Assembly: GCF_946151055.1 (NCBI RefSeq)
Contig: NZ_CAMGYZ010000004.1
Location: forward strand, 310,001-374,000
Direction: 5' to 3'
DNA: 64,000 bases
From: Bacillus sp. Marseille-Q3570
GTDB taxonomy: Bacteria > Bacillota > Bacilli > Bacillales > Fictibacillaceae
Shown piece after piece: positions 1-9,299 of this stretch. The notes under the pieces are model-generated. The model was not told the origin of the DNA. It did not search any database and saw only the letters and a program-made list of their open reading frames with translations. Both the position numbers and the translations under genes were made by a program. The stretch's first letter is position 1. Each line of letters starts with the position of its first letter.

Positions 1-3000
1 CTGTAACCTGTGCTTCTTTCACGACCTGTTTTGTATTCGAATCTGTTACAAGTCCTGTGATGGTACCGCCATTCGACGCACCGAGTGTGATAAAGACTTC
101 TGCAGGCTCTCCATGCGTGAACGTCACTTCTTGTGTTTGCGTTTCGTAACCTAACGCACGGACTTCCATCGTATACGTGCCTGGATCATGGAATAATTCA
201 TAATCTGCATTCGCTCCAGAACCTTCGCCAAGAACAGCTTGTGTTTTCACACCTGTTTCAAGAATCTCGATTTGGGCTTCGACAGGCTCACCATCAACAT
301 TCACGACAGTTCCCGATACATGTCCATATTCCGCTTCGTTCAAGAAATCAATTCCGTTGAACAGGATTTGTTGTTGGGCTCCCAACCACCCTTGTAAAGG
401 TGAAATCCAAGGTGCTGCACCGTGGCTCGAAAGAAGCAGATGTGCACTGTCTTCCGATACCGCTTTATAGGCGACCCCTGAACCAATAAAGCCTAATGAC
501 GTATTCCCGATCGATCCGAGATGACGTCCTGAATACTGATTGAACCATGTCAGATCCCCGGTACGTTCAAAGAGAGTCAGTCTGTCTCCAACTTCATACC
601 CTTCGAAAATCGGATGTTCGGCATCCACTTGGAGTCTTACAGCACCACCATCATATTGGTGATCGAATTCTTTCGGATCGCCATAATACTCGTGCAAATG
701 TTCGATCGAACCATAGCTTGAACCCCATTGGTCAGCGAAAATCAAATTGACATCATGTTCTTCAGCAGCTTGTACTAAGGAATCGAAGGTCGTTGCATCA
801 GGCTGTTCGCCACCGGAACCATAAGCACCGTTAAGATAAACGACCTGATAACGTTCGATATCCTCAACAATATCCCAATCTCGTTCTTCTGCTGTGTACC
901 CATTGACATTCAGGAGTTTCGTCACTTCAGAATTCCAGTCATTGAGTACAGCTATGTCGATCGGTTGCATTTCAACTTCGATGATCGTTTCTTCCCCTGG
1001 TGTAACAGTGATCATCTGTTTTTGTTCTACATAACCGTTCAACGATAGGACCAATTCATATTTCCCTTCAAAAACGGCTTCATCTGTAAACGATCCGTTT
1101 TCATTCGTCGTTCCTTCGACAGATGTATCTTTCAGTATCACCTCTACCTCTGAAAGGCCATCCTGGCTTCGCTGATCTTTTACCTGGATTTGTAGCGAAC
1201 CTGTTTCTGCGTCTTCTAGTACATAGTCTTTCGTACGTTCATAGCCCGAAACAAAACGAATGGTTTCTTCCACTTGCTGTTTCCCGTATTGTGCAACCTT
1301 GACGGTATATTCACCAGGACGATGTTCTAACGTGAAATTCCCATTTTCATCTGCTTCGACTTCACCCCCTGTTTCCAGTACAGAGACTTTTCCTTTTACA
1401 GGTTGTCCGTCTCCATCCTTCATGGTCCCCATCAATACGCCAGGAGATTGATAGCTTTGGATCCCTTTACGATATGGAACAAGGACCTTTCCTGGTAAGA
1501 CCGGAAGTCCAGATGTGCTGTAATCTGGAAGCGGGAATTCTTTTAATCTTTTACCCGTGTAGACGTCCAGCGCATAAAAGGTTCCGCTTGTCCCGGCAAC
1601 AAAGAGGATTCCATTGGATGTGACTGATCCATTGTGCAAGGCTGAACCGACTGCCCGATTCGTCCAGACGATCTCTCCTGTTTCACGATCAAATGCTCTT
1701 AAAATCGGTTGAGCGGCAGATGTCATGACAACGATATCTTCATAGACGACTGGTGACCCTGCTTGTGTATCACCGATTCCTTCTACCTTCCAAATTTCTT
1801 CGCCGCTATCTGGATCAAGTTTATATAACGTACCTGTTTCGGCATTGAAATTGGTACCGACCACATACAATTCTCCATCTACATAAACTGTACGAGCAGC
1901 GACGCCTTCATTCGTAAGGGTCTTGCTCCACACTTCAGAGCCATCAGCAATATCAAGTGCACGGATGGTCATGTTGTCGTAACTGCCTACATAGAGCTTG
2001 CCATCCCCTAAACTACCGCCAAAAAATGTCGGTGCGCCTAGAGGGGTGCTCCAGATCTTTTCACCTGTCTCTGCATTCAACGCGGTCACATGTGCATTTT
2101 CATCCAAACCTGATCCTACAAATAGTTTTCCATCATGATAGATTGGTGATTCATAGACTGTTATGGAGTCAGTTTGGTAGTTCCATAAAATATTCCCGTT
2201 CGAGAGATTGAGCGCATAAATCCGCCCATCTTGCCCACCTGATAAATAGACGACTCCATTTTCAATGGTTGGGGTTGACCGGTTCGTCGCACCTAAACGG
2301 ATGCTCCAATTTTCTTCACCTGTCTCTGTATCCAGATTGACGACCCAACCACGATCTGTCGTCAGGACTACGCTTTGATCGGCAACAGCAGGAGTCGAAA
2401 ATAAAATTTCTCCTTTTGAGCCCAATTCATATTCCCAACCCAATTCCAATTTATTTATATCAATTGAAGACGGGGATACGGCGTTACGCCCATTATTATT
2501 GTTCGCCGTATTCCAGCCAGGCTTTGAACTGGATTCAGAAGCTCCAACTTCAATCTGGATGTTCTGATCGGCATCCATCGTCACTTCCATTGATGTGCCG
2601 GCAATCCCTTCACCGGATACCTGAAGCTCATAAGTGCCGACTGGTATTTGCCCTAGGGTAAAATTCCCTTGTTCATCGGTTCGTGCAGGCTCTAATGGTG
2701 TATCCATTACACGGATATAAGCGAAAGGTATTGCATCACCACTGTCTGCCTCTACAACTTTCCCTTCGAGAGCATAAGATGTGGCACGTTCTAATACCCA
2801 CTCAACATCCGTCACTACACCTTTCTGAATATTGATGGTTACGGTTTGGTCTTCATATCCGAATGACTCGATGACGACCTCGTGGCTGCCTTCTCTTATC
2901 TTCAAATCGATGACACCGTCTTCAGCAATATCATAGGACACACCATTGTTAAACTGGATCGTCCCGCTGATCGGTTCACCGTCTGCATTTTCCAGTGTTC

Positions 3001-4657
3001 CTTTCAACTCTCCAGCATATGCAGTCTCTGTTACCGCCTGATAAATGTCGACAATACCATGTCCATAAACGTCGTTCGGTAATGCTCCCATGAACGGTTC
3101 CACTCTTGCCGTGTCACGAAGAAGTTCTTTCATTTCATCCACTGTCAAATCAGGATTCGCCTGGAGCAATAAGGCAAGTGCACCAGTTACATGCGGGGTT
3201 GCCATTGATGTACCGCTTATCGTGTTGTATTTGCCTTCCCCCTTAGCTGTCGGCCAGGCAGAATAGATGTGATGCCCTGGTGCGGATACATCCGGTTTCA
3301 ATAAGCGGATTTGATTTCCATTCTCATCTTCCCAATAAACCGGCCCACGGCTGGAGAAGTAGGCAATCTGGTCGTTAACATCTGTTGCTCCGATCGCAAA
3401 CGACTGCGGGAAACTCCCTGGAGCCCCGATTGTTTGTGACCCTGGTCCATCGTTTCCTGCTGCAAACATTGGAAAAATGCCTGCAGAAACCCAGGCTTGT
3501 ACATCTTCATAAAACTCCATGCTGTAAGTATTTGAATTTCCCCACGAGTTGTTCACAACATCCGGAGCTTTGGATGGATCTCCACCTGGTGCCATGAACC
3601 ATTCAAAAGCAGCATGGATTCCTGAAACTGTGGCAGAACCGCCATCTGAAAAGATTTTGGCTGCAATCCATTCTGCTTCCGGCGCGACACCTATCGCTTC
3701 ACCTGCACCACCGCCTACTGCGGAACCAGCAACGTGAGTACCATGTCCGTGGCCATCAGTTGGGGTGCTATAGCCACTCCCCGATACATCGATCCAGGAG
3801 TCGGAGTGATCGCCGTCACGACCGCGATAATTATGCTTCAATGCTTCATGAGACCCGTCGACCCCGGTATCCATGATTCCGACAACGACACCTTCACCTT
3901 TGAGACCATAATCGCCCCAGACTTTCGTTGCCTTGATTTTTTCAAGACCCCATTGAGGCAGTTTAGGAGGATTTTCATCCTGTTGGATTTCTGGCACTTT
4001 GAGAACACGGTCCAACGTGATCCGCTCAATGTCGTCTCTTTCTTGTAATTCCTTTAAAGCTTCCTTAGATACAGTTGCTGACATCGCATTGATGATCCAG
4101 AAGCTCTTATGCTTTTTTGCTTTTCCTTTTTGTTCGAGTGAATTCATTGCTTTATCGAGTGCTTTTTGAGAGGCTTTTGCTTTTTCTTCGAGGTGTGTTT
4201 TAAGCAGCTTTACTTTCTCTGCCTTTGATTTTTTTGCTTTGATCTGGGGAAAAATCGCTTCGATGTCTGGACGTTCTTTCATCCTGATGATGACGTCCAC
4301 TTTTTCTTTCTTTTCCAGTTGATTGAGGATATCTGCTTCAACCTTGTCAGGCTCTGTTTCAGCCTGTGGAGATTGTCCAGATAGAGATGGAGGTTCCCAG
4401 CCGAGTCCTTCCATCAATGAGGCAAATTCAACCTCTCCTTCATTTTCTTGATCAGATGATTTTTCCTCCTTAGAGGTGTCTTCCGACTTTGCTTGATACT
4501 CCGCTTCCCGTTCCTTCTCCAGGACGTCATGATCTACGGTGGCTGAATTGTCTGATGCTGTTTCTGCGTATGTAGATTGTGGCGCAAACATAGAGAAAAT
4601 AAGTAAAAAACTGAACAGTAATGCGAAAAGCTTGCGATTCCGTCTCAATCTTCGCAA
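1..4657 (-). CDS. Large secreted subtilisin-family serine protease with PQQ-type propeller (3' end outside window)
   Basis: Secreted S8 peptidase, probably related to bacillopeptidase F/Vpr; the C-terminus lies beyond the left edge (about 1552 codons visible). The start is TTG at 4657, 9 nt after AAGGAG, giving a signal peptide of about 31 residues ending in TYA. An I9-like propeptide lies near residues 120-220. The S8 domain (about 250-530) has Asp263 (IMDTGVDG), His305 (GHGHGTHVAG) and Ser484 (SGTSMATPH). CarboxypepD_reg-like beta domains follow (530-700). A PQQ-type beta propeller with repeated ALDxxTGExxW motifs spans about 725-1055. More CarboxypepD_reg-like domains come next, then a ThuA/GATase-like segment (about 1230-1420) and a further regulatory-like domain. 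The protease call is firm. Domain borders are estimates, and the propeller's role (substrate or wall binding) is inference. Confidence 0.9.
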   Translation of the reverse strand, partial: MRRLRRNRKLFALLFSFLLIFSMFAPQSTYAETASDNSATVDHDVLEKEREAEYQAKSEDTSKEEKSSDQENEGEVEFASLMEGLGWEPPSLSGQSPQAETEPDKVEADILNQLEKKEKVDVIIRMKERPDIEAIFPQIKAKKSKAEKVKLLKTHLEEKAKASQKALDKAMNSLEQKGKAKKHKSFWIINAMSATVSKEALKELQERDDIERITLDRVLKVPEIQQDENPPKLPQWGLEKIKATKVWGDYGLKGEGVVVGIMDTGVDGSHEALKHNYRGRDGDHSDSWIDVSGSGYSTPTDGHGHGTHVAGSAVGGGAGEAIGVAPEAEWIAAKIFSDGGSATVSGIHAAFEWFMAPGGDPSKAPDVVNNSWGNSNTYSMEFYEDVQAWVSAGIFPMFAAGNDGPGSQTIGAPGSFPQSFAIGATDVNDQIAYFSSRGPVYWEDENGNQIRLLKPDVSAPGHHIYSAWPTAKGEGKYNTISGTSMATPHVTGALALLLQANPDLTVDEMKELLRDTARVEPFMGALPNDVYGHGIVDIYQAVTETAYAGELKGTLENADGEPISGTIQFNNGVSYDIAEDGVIDLKIREGSHEVVIESFGYEDQTVTINIQKGVVTDVEWVLERATSYALEGKVVEADSGDAIPFAYIRVMDTPLEPARTDEQGNFTLGQIPVGTYELQVSGEGIAGTSMEVTMDADQNIQIEVGASESSSKPGWNTANNNNGRNAVSPSSIDINKLELGWEYELGSKGEILFSTPAVADQSVVLTTDRGWVVNLDTETGEENWSIRLGATNRSTPTIENGVVYLSGGQDGRIYALNLSNGNILWNYQTDSITVYESPIYHDGKLFVGSGLDENAHVTALNAETGEKIWSTPLGAPTFFGGSLGDGKLYVGSYDNMTIRALDIADGSEVWSKTLTNEGVAARTVYVDGELYVVGTNFNAETGTLYKLDPDSGEEIWKVEGIGDTQAGSPVVYEDIVVMTSAAQPILRAFDRETGEIVWTNRAVGSALHNGSVTSNGILFVAGTSGTFYALDVYTGKRLKEFPLPDYSTSGLPVLPGKVLVPYRKGIQSYQSPGVLMGTMKDGDGQPVKGKVSVLETGGEVEADENGNFTLEHRPGEYTVKVAQYGKQQVEETIRFVSGYERTKDYVLEDAETGSLQIQVKDQRSQDGLSEVEVILKDTSVEGTTNENGSFTDEAVFEGKYELVLSLNGYVEQKQMITVTPGEETIIEVEMQPIDIAVLNDWNSEVTKLLNVNGYTAEERDWDIVEDIERYQVVYLNGAYGSGGEQPDATTFDSLVQAAEEHDVNLIFADQWGSSYGSIEHLHEYYGDPKEFDHQYDGGAVRLQVDAEHPIFEGYEVGDRLTLFERTGDLTWFNQYSGRHLGSIGNTSLGFIGSGVAYKAVSEDSAHLLLSSHGAAPWISPLQGWLGAQQQILFNGIDFLNEAEYGHVSGTVVNVDGEPVEAQIEILETGVKTQAVLGEGSGANADYELFHDPGTYTMEVRALGYETQTQEVTFTHGEPAEVFITLGASNGGTITGLVTDSNTKQVVKEAQVT

Positions 4658-4672
4658 ATAGTTTCACTCCTT

Positions 4673-4964
4673 AAGTTTTAGTCATAAACCAAAATTACAC
4701 AATAATTGACATTTACCTTCTAACTTTCTAATAATTGGGACTATTTCGAAATTTTTCATACGAAGGATTCATCCAAAAAGTGGAAAAGGAGGAGTTTTGC
4801 TCGATTTAACGGTCGGGACTTTTGACATATAAAAGAGGAAGGAAGCAAAATTTAGGGAAGAGGAGCGAAAAATAGGGGGAAAAGGACGAAAAGATGATAC
4901 GTTGTATAAACAACCAAAGTTTTTCTACAATTGAAGAAAGTATTTATACTTGCTTCACATGCTA
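4673..4964. other. Non-coding spacer between two subtilase genes
   Basis: A/T-rich stretch upstream of the large protease with no convincing ORF. It should hold that gene's promoter, but no clear -35/-10 pair was recognised. The aprX terminator lies at its right end. Confidence 0.5.
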
Positions 4965-4997
4965 CAAAAAAACTGTGAATGAAATATCACTCACAGT
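4965..4997 (-). terminator. Rho-independent terminator of aprX
   Basis: On the minus strand, an 11-bp stem (ACTGTGAGTGA with TCATTCACAGT, one wobble) is followed directly by seven T, 22 nt after the aprX stop codon. Confidence 0.85.
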
Positions 4998-5018
4998 TCA
5001 TTATATATCGAACGGCTG

Positions 5019-6344
5019 TTATTCAGGTATTGAATTTTCAGCATTGATGAAGCCACGTCCATAGATGTTCGGATCAAGTCCTTCTCTCTGATCCGCTCCT
5101 TTCAAAAGCATCTCCTTGATCTGATCCGGGGTAGCATTCGGAGAGTGCTGCAGCATCAACGCAACGACACCTGCACAGATTGGTGTTGCCATTGATGTGC
5201 CTGACATGACGAAATAATCGCCATCGACCCGGCTCGACTTTTGCAGCTTATCGATGTATGAATTCGGGGAACGGAGAGAGACGATATTGACACCAGGAGC
5301 CAGTATATCAGGTTTTTCCACCCCATAAACCGTCGGACCTCTACTTGAAAAGCTAGCAACATCATCATCCGATTTGTCTGCTGTGTTGTAGTCCTCCGAA
5401 GCCCCGACAGTAATCACACGATCGCTCACCCCTGGACTTGAAATCGTTTGGGCGTTCGGACCGCTATTCCCTGCGGCTACACAAACGACGATTCCATTTT
5501 CCCAAGCTTTTTCGACACTTTGCACCATCGGATCTTTATCTTCGTGTTCATACTTTTGGGCAGCTGCACCAAGCGACATGCTGATGACATCTATTTTTTT
5601 ATCTGGATGATCCTTATTGTATTGGAGACACCAATCGATACCTTGCATGATTGATTCCAGTGTCCCGGACCCCATTTTATTCAACACCTTTATCCCGATG
5701 AGGTTTGCCTCATAAGCAGGTCCTTTATATTTCCCATTTGAAGCTGTTCCGTTCCCGGCAGCATCACCAGCACAGTGCGTCCCGTGACCATTGTCATCAT
5801 ATGGTTCTATTCGCTGATCTACGAAATCGACAAAATCTACAATTCGACCATCAAGGTCTTCATGAGGGTGGATACCAGTATCGATCACTGCAATGGTAAC
5901 GTCTTTTCCGGACAAAGCTGTATTGTTCCGAATGATATTTTCAGCATTCACGGATGGCGTAGCAACATCCAACAAGGCTTGTACTTCTCGATTCAGATAA
6001 ATTTTTTTAATATGAGAGCATTTACTAAGGACATCTTCGAGCATGGCAGGAGTAGCATCGATACTGCAACAGGATACGAATGAGAAGGTTTTTCTCACCC
6101 GGCATCGTGTATGGCTTTTTGAATAACGATGGAGTTCATGACATCCATTCTCAAATCCACCTTCTACGAACTCGATGACGACTGAAACTTTCTTCATTTT
6201 CTTTATGAACCGTTCAACAGATTTATGCATAAAGCAAGGGATCCAGGTAAACGGCCTGTACATGTAAAGCATTTGTTCTCTCAGTGGCTGATCGATTTTA
6301 TGCGCATAGGTTCTTATGGTTTGAACCATGGAATAACCAAACAT
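5019..6344 (-). CDS. aprX: AprX-like intracellular subtilisin-family serine protease
   Basis: S8 peptidase of 441 aa, the length of Bacillus subtilis AprX (about 442 aa). It has no signal peptide, so a cytoplasmic location is expected. The triad is visible: Asp155 (AVIDTGIH), His187 (DDNGHGTHCAG) and Ser383 (MSGTSMATP), with the oxyanion Asn292 in AAGNSG. Residues 1-130 form the family's N-terminal region, which here is rich in Cys (C37, C68, C81, C92, C93, C109). The start is supported by GAGGTG five nt upstream. The gene has its own terminator and lies directly upstream of the giant protease on the same strand, but is not cotranscribed with it. AprX is a stationary-phase protease in B. subtilis, and its substrates are not established. 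Confidence 0.92.
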   Translation of the reverse strand: MFGYSMVQTIRTYAHKIDQPLREQMLYMYRPFTWIPCFMHKSVERFIKKMKKVSVVIEFVEGGFENGCHELHRYSKSHTRCRVRKTFSFVSCCSIDATPAMLEDVLSKCSHIKKIYLNREVQALLDVATPSVNAENIIRNNTALSGKDVTIAVIDTGIHPHEDLDGRIVDFVDFVDQRIEPYDDNGHGTHCAGDAAGNGTASNGKYKGPAYEANLIGIKVLNKMGSGTLESIMQGIDWCLQYNKDHPDKKIDVISMSLGAAAQKYEHEDKDPMVQSVEKAWENGIVVCVAAGNSGPNAQTISSPGVSDRVITVGASEDYNTADKSDDDVASFSSRGPTVYGVEKPDILAPGVNIVSLRSPNSYIDKLQKSSRVDGDYFVMSGTSMATPICAGVVALMLQHSPNATPDQIKEMLLKGADQREGLDPNIYGRGFINAENSIPE

Positions 6345-6445
6345 GCTTTCACCTCTATCAAATTTGTCAGGTTTTTACTAGATTATGAGAATCTATTAAA
6401 ATCGTAACGGTACACGCCTATTCGATAGAGAAAATGAGTGAACAA

Positions 6446-6489
6446 ACTAAAAATATGAGGACAGACGCTAACGTTGTATCTGTCCTCAT
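6446..6489 (-). terminator. Terminator of the two-P-loop ATPase gene
   Basis: Perfect 11-bp stem ATGAGGACAGA/TCTGTCCTCAT followed on the minus strand by ATTTTTAGTTT. Confidence 0.85.
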
Positions 6490-6496
6490 TCCATGC

Positions 6497-7603
6497 TCAT
6501 GTTGTCTGACCGATCATCGACAACCGTTTGATTTCCTGCTCAACTTTATTTTTCAGTTCTTCCACTTTATCGTAATCCATTGCTTTGATATAGTAATTTT
6601 CCAATTCATCATGATATTCCTTCGCTTCTGCCAGGCATTGGATTGCACTTTTCATATTTGAAGCATAGCGTTCTGTGATATCCAATAGTTCTACTGCATA
6701 TTTTTCATCCGTTCCCGGAGTGATTGTTCTTTTATACATATCAACGATCTCATCATTTTCACGATCTGGAAAATATTCATGAGGTGCCGTACTATCGAAA
6801 ATCGCAATACCGAGCTCCCGTATGATGACCATATCCAGACTGTTCGGATCGAATCCACAATGATAAATTTCAACATCAAATCCTTTATCTTCCGCTGTTG
6901 CAGCAATCTTTTTCAACAGCGTCGATTTACCTGATCCTGGTCTGCCTTTGATAAAATACCGTTTGTAAACTCCCTCTGTCAGATTGGGGACAAAATCCAC
7001 TGCACCTTTTGGCGTAGCCGCCCCTAAGAAGCGATGTACTACCTTCGAGACTTTATGCAATGATTTACCTGCAAAGAATTCTTCGATCAATTCATTTGTC
7101 AGTTGATCGGCTTTTGTAAAGTCCATATTTTCGATATAGATTTTTTCCCATTCATCATGTACTTCCAGGGCATCTGAAAAATAAGCATACGCTTCATCAA
7201 AAGCATCAGATATACGGGTGCCGAGCTTTTCGATTTCTTCCCGGTGGGATGCCAGTATGTTTGAATCCCATGCGTATCCTAAATTCACATATTCCTCCAC
7301 TGCCCCAGGGAATTTCGGTTCAATGACATGCGGTGCTGTACCATCGACGATTCCGACTTTCAATGCTGTAATGATTACCCCATCGATCGACTCATTATCG
7401 GATGAACAGTGAAGAAACTCTATATCATATCCTTTATCGTTCCATTCATGTCCGATCGCTTTCATCAGTGATGATTTTCCGGTGCCAGGGCCGCCTTTCA
7501 GAATGAACAAACGGTCTAGTCCCTCTAAATTTGATTCATATAGACTGTAGAACCCTCTAGCGGTATTCCCGCCTGCAAAATAGTTCGTAATCTTACCTGA
7601 CAA
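6497..7603 (-). CDS. PRK06851-type ATPase with two tandem P-loops
   Basis: Cytosolic protein of about 368 aa with a duplicated NTPase fold. The first Walker A (GGPGTGKSS) is near residue 38 and the second (GRPGSGKST) near residue 225. Each is followed by similar blocks (EFLHCSSDN / EIYHCGFDP and GTAPH / STAPHEYFP), so this is an internal tandem duplication. I recall this layout from the PRK06851 family, whose function is unknown. The longest frame opens with GTG at 7612, but that codon overlaps the ribosome site AAGGGAG. TTG at 7603 has an 8-nt spacing and is preferred. The gene has its own terminator and is divergent from the DUF488 gene. Confidence 0.75.
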   Translation of the reverse strand: MSGKITNYFAGGNTARGFYSLYESNLEGLDRLFILKGGPGTGKSSLMKAIGHEWNDKGYDIEFLHCSSDNESIDGVIITALKVGIVDGTAPHVIEPKFPGAVEEYVNLGYAWDSNILASHREEIEKLGTRISDAFDEAYAYFSDALEVHDEWEKIYIENMDFTKADQLTNELIEEFFAGKSLHKVSKVVHRFLGAATPKGAVDFVPNLTEGVYKRYFIKGRPGSGKSTLLKKIAATAEDKGFDVEIYHCGFDPNSLDMVIIRELGIAIFDSTAPHEYFPDRENDEIVDMYKRTITPGTDEKYAVELLDITERYASNMKSAIQCLAEAKEYHDELENYYIKAMDYDKVEELKNKVEQEIKRLSMIGQTT

Positions 7604-7745
7604 GACAAGCACTCCCTTTCTTGATATCGGATTGCCTTTGTTATTATATGCAACAAAGTCTTTTGGGTGATTGCCCAGATCGAAAAGGTGCGTTTAAAGA
7701 ATTTATGAAAAAGGAAAATTAATATAAACAAATTGTTCGGAGGTT

Positions 7746-8102
7746 ATGAAATTGGCTATTCAATTGAAGCGAATTTATGAATCCAAAACAGAAAATGATG
7801 GAAAACGGATCCTGGTTGATCGTATCTGGCCAAGAGGAGTTTCTAAGGAAGAGGCAGATTTAGATGAATGGTTGAAGGAGGCAGCTCCAAGTCCGGATTT
7901 GCGTAAATGGTTTGGACATGACCCTGACCGTTTCAAGGAATTCAAGGAAAAATATGAAAAGGAATTGGATAATGATGAAGAAAAACAAAAAGCTGTAGAA
8001 AAACTAAGATCGTTCATGAAAGACGGAAAAGTGACCCTTTTGTATGCTGCCAAAGATCAAAAGCATAACCATGCTGTCGTTTTGAAGGATTATCTCTCCT
8101 GA
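7746..8102 (+). CDS. DUF488 family protein (YeaO-like)
   Basis: Small cytosolic protein of 118 aa matching the DUF488/YeaO family. It carries the N-terminal block LVDRIWPRGVSKE (about 26-38), WLKEAAPSPDLRKWFGHDP in the middle and the C-terminal VTLLYAAKDQKHNHAVVLKDYL. The biochemical role of the family is not established. CGGAGG lies only 2 nt before the ATG, so TTG at 7752, with a spacing of 8, is a possible alternative start. It stands alone between a divergent ATPase gene and ywcE. Confidence 0.85.
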   Translation: MKLAIQLKRIYESKTENDGKRILVDRIWPRGVSKEEADLDEWLKEAAPSPDLRKWFGHDPDRFKEFKEKYEKELDNDEEKQKAVEKLRSFMKDGKVTLLYAAKDQKHNHAVVLKDYLS

Positions 8103-8127
8103 TTGGCGCCCGATTGTTCAAAAACTT

Positions 8128-8156
8128 TTCACAAATAATTATTATCGTGTTATACT
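8128..8156 (+). promoter_or_regulatory. Sigma-A type promoter of ywcE
   Basis: TTCACA at 8128-8133, a 17-nt spacer and TATACT at 8151-8156, about 120 nt upstream of the ywcE start. Both hexamers match sigma-A consensus at five of six positions. Confidence 0.65.
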
Positions 8157-8234
8157 ATCTGTAACAAATCGTTCACAAATTAGATTTAAAGTTGTCACAA
8201 TGTACGGGACATACTTATTTGTAAAGTATTCTTT

Positions 8235-8248
8235 TGTAAGCGGTAACA
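8235..8248 (+). promoter_or_regulatory. Candidate cre (CcpA) site in the ywcE leader
   Basis: TGTAAGCGGTAACA fits the degenerate cre consensus TGWNANCGNTNWCA at every fixed position. It lies downstream of the promoter and upstream of the ribosome site, a position where CcpA could block elongation. The regulation is inferred. Confidence 0.5.
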
Positions 8249-8276
8249 ATCGGTTTATGGAGGGAGGCGTTCCATC

Positions 8277-8537
8277 ATGGACGTATTCTTAGTTTATTTA
8301 CTTGTAGCAAGTGCGACGCCGCTCTTTTTGTGGCAGGACCGGAAAAAACTTGCGATCTTGCAAATCCCATTCATCCTCTGCATGTGGCTGTATGTGGTTT
8401 TGTATTTATCATTTGACTTGAGTATGCTGACACATATTGTTTTAGGATCGATTTTCGTAGCGAATGTCATTTTCGCACATGTAGCTGCATTTATGATCTT
8501 CACTGGACACGCGTTCAACAAAGCGAAGAAAATTTAA
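8277..8537 (+). CDS. ywcE: YwcE-like small membrane protein (spore morphogenesis)
   Basis: Very hydrophobic 86-aa protein with three predicted membrane segments (about 2-18, 25-47 and 53-77) and a basic tail. It closely resembles B. subtilis YwcE (start MDxFxxYLLVASATPLFxW; middle AxVIxAHxAAFxI). YwcE is a holin-like protein needed for proper spore coat and outgrowth. Its place next to qoxABCD is also the B. subtilis arrangement, which supports the name. GGAGGGAGG precedes the ATG. Expression likely runs from the sigma-A promoter at 8128-8156 with possible CcpA control. Confidence 0.85.
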   Translation: MDVFLVYLLVASATPLFLWQDRKKLAILQIPFILCMWLYVVLYLSFDLSMLTHIVLGSIFVANVIFAHVAAFMIFTGHAFNKAKKI

Positions 8538-8548
8538 TTTGACTTTTA

Positions 8549-8596
8549 CTCTGCGAAATTCACAACACTCCTGGTGAATTTCGCAGAGTTATTTAA
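8549..8596 (+). terminator. Terminator of ywcE
   Basis: Perfect 15-bp stem CTCTGCGAAATTCAC/GTGAATTTCGCAGAG with a 10-nt loop, followed by TTATTTAAT. Confidence 0.8.
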
Positions 8597-8959
8597 TACT
8601 TTCTTTAAGTGTTGTCCAAAACGTGTCTGAACCTCTTCGAACTTTACAACTTTTCGAGAAAAACCAAAATGTTGTGGTGGAGTCGCGTTTCGTTAAGGAA
8701 GTGAATTCTACAGAGTAAATTTTTGCTGATTTGAGCAAATTTGAGCTCAGCTTGCGTAAAAATCGGCTCACCTTGCGTAATTTCATCCCTATTTTGCGCA
8801 AATCGGCACTTTAGACCTAATTCCTGCTTGTCCTAAACGTAAAAAATTGGCAAAGCTAAGCCATAGGCGTCAGCTTTACCATCCGTTCCTCGAAAAGCAA
8901 TTGCTTTTCCTTCGTACGGGGTATTGCTTCCGAAGCCGCCAGCTTGTGCAATTATACTG
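8597..8959. other. Intergenic stretch with degenerate repeat fragments
   Basis: No credible ORF. Near 8845-8880 and 8950-8965 there are weak matches (TTGGC..GCTAAGCC and GCAATTATACTGAAAAAAG) to the dispersed element seen at 15949-16008 and 39204-39265, suggesting a decayed copy. GTTAAGGAAGTGAATTC near 8690 resembles the end of another repeat family seen at about 23160 and 29565. Confidence 0.4.
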
Positions 8960-8990
8960 AAAAAAGCGTGCTGACAACATGTCAGCACGC
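8960..8990 (-). terminator. Terminator of the qox operon
   Basis: Perfect 10-bp stem GCGTGCTGAC/GTCAGCACGC followed on the minus strand by six T, just after the qoxD stop. Confidence 0.9.
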
Positions 8991-9002
8991 TCTTTTATAT
9001 GC

Positions 9003-9299
9003 TTAATGGAATCCGTATGATAATACGAATAACGTTCCAACTACGAGAATGACCGCGATAAATGCTGAATGGAGCATCATATGGGTCTGATCTCTTCCGC
9101 TACTGCTTTCTGTCATATGCATGAACATGAGCAGTTGGATGATCGCCTGGAAAATCGCTAAGGTTACAATGATTGCGATGATCACCGTCATCGAAAATCC
9201 AGAATACAACCCTACCCATAAAGCGGCCAAGGTCAAAATGATGGATAATAAAAATCCGATCAAATGCTGCCATGGAAAGTGTGAACTCTTTTTAGCCAT
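9003..9299 (-). CDS. qoxD: Cytochrome aa3 quinol oxidase subunit IV
   Basis: Subunit IV (98 aa) of the proton-pumping menaquinol oxidase. It has three membrane helices (about 14-35, 38-62 and 73-97) and the family signature LAIFQAIIQLLMFMHMTE around residues 46-63. It is the last gene of qoxABCD. Its ATG overlaps the qoxC stop by 8 nt, implying translational coupling. The operon terminator follows about 10 nt after the stop. Confidence 0.93.
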   Translation of the reverse strand: MAKKSSHFPWQHLIGFLLSIILTLAALWVGLYSGFSMTVIIAIIVTLAIFQAIIQLLMFMHMTESSSGRDQTHMMLHSAFIAVILVVGTLFVLSYGFH

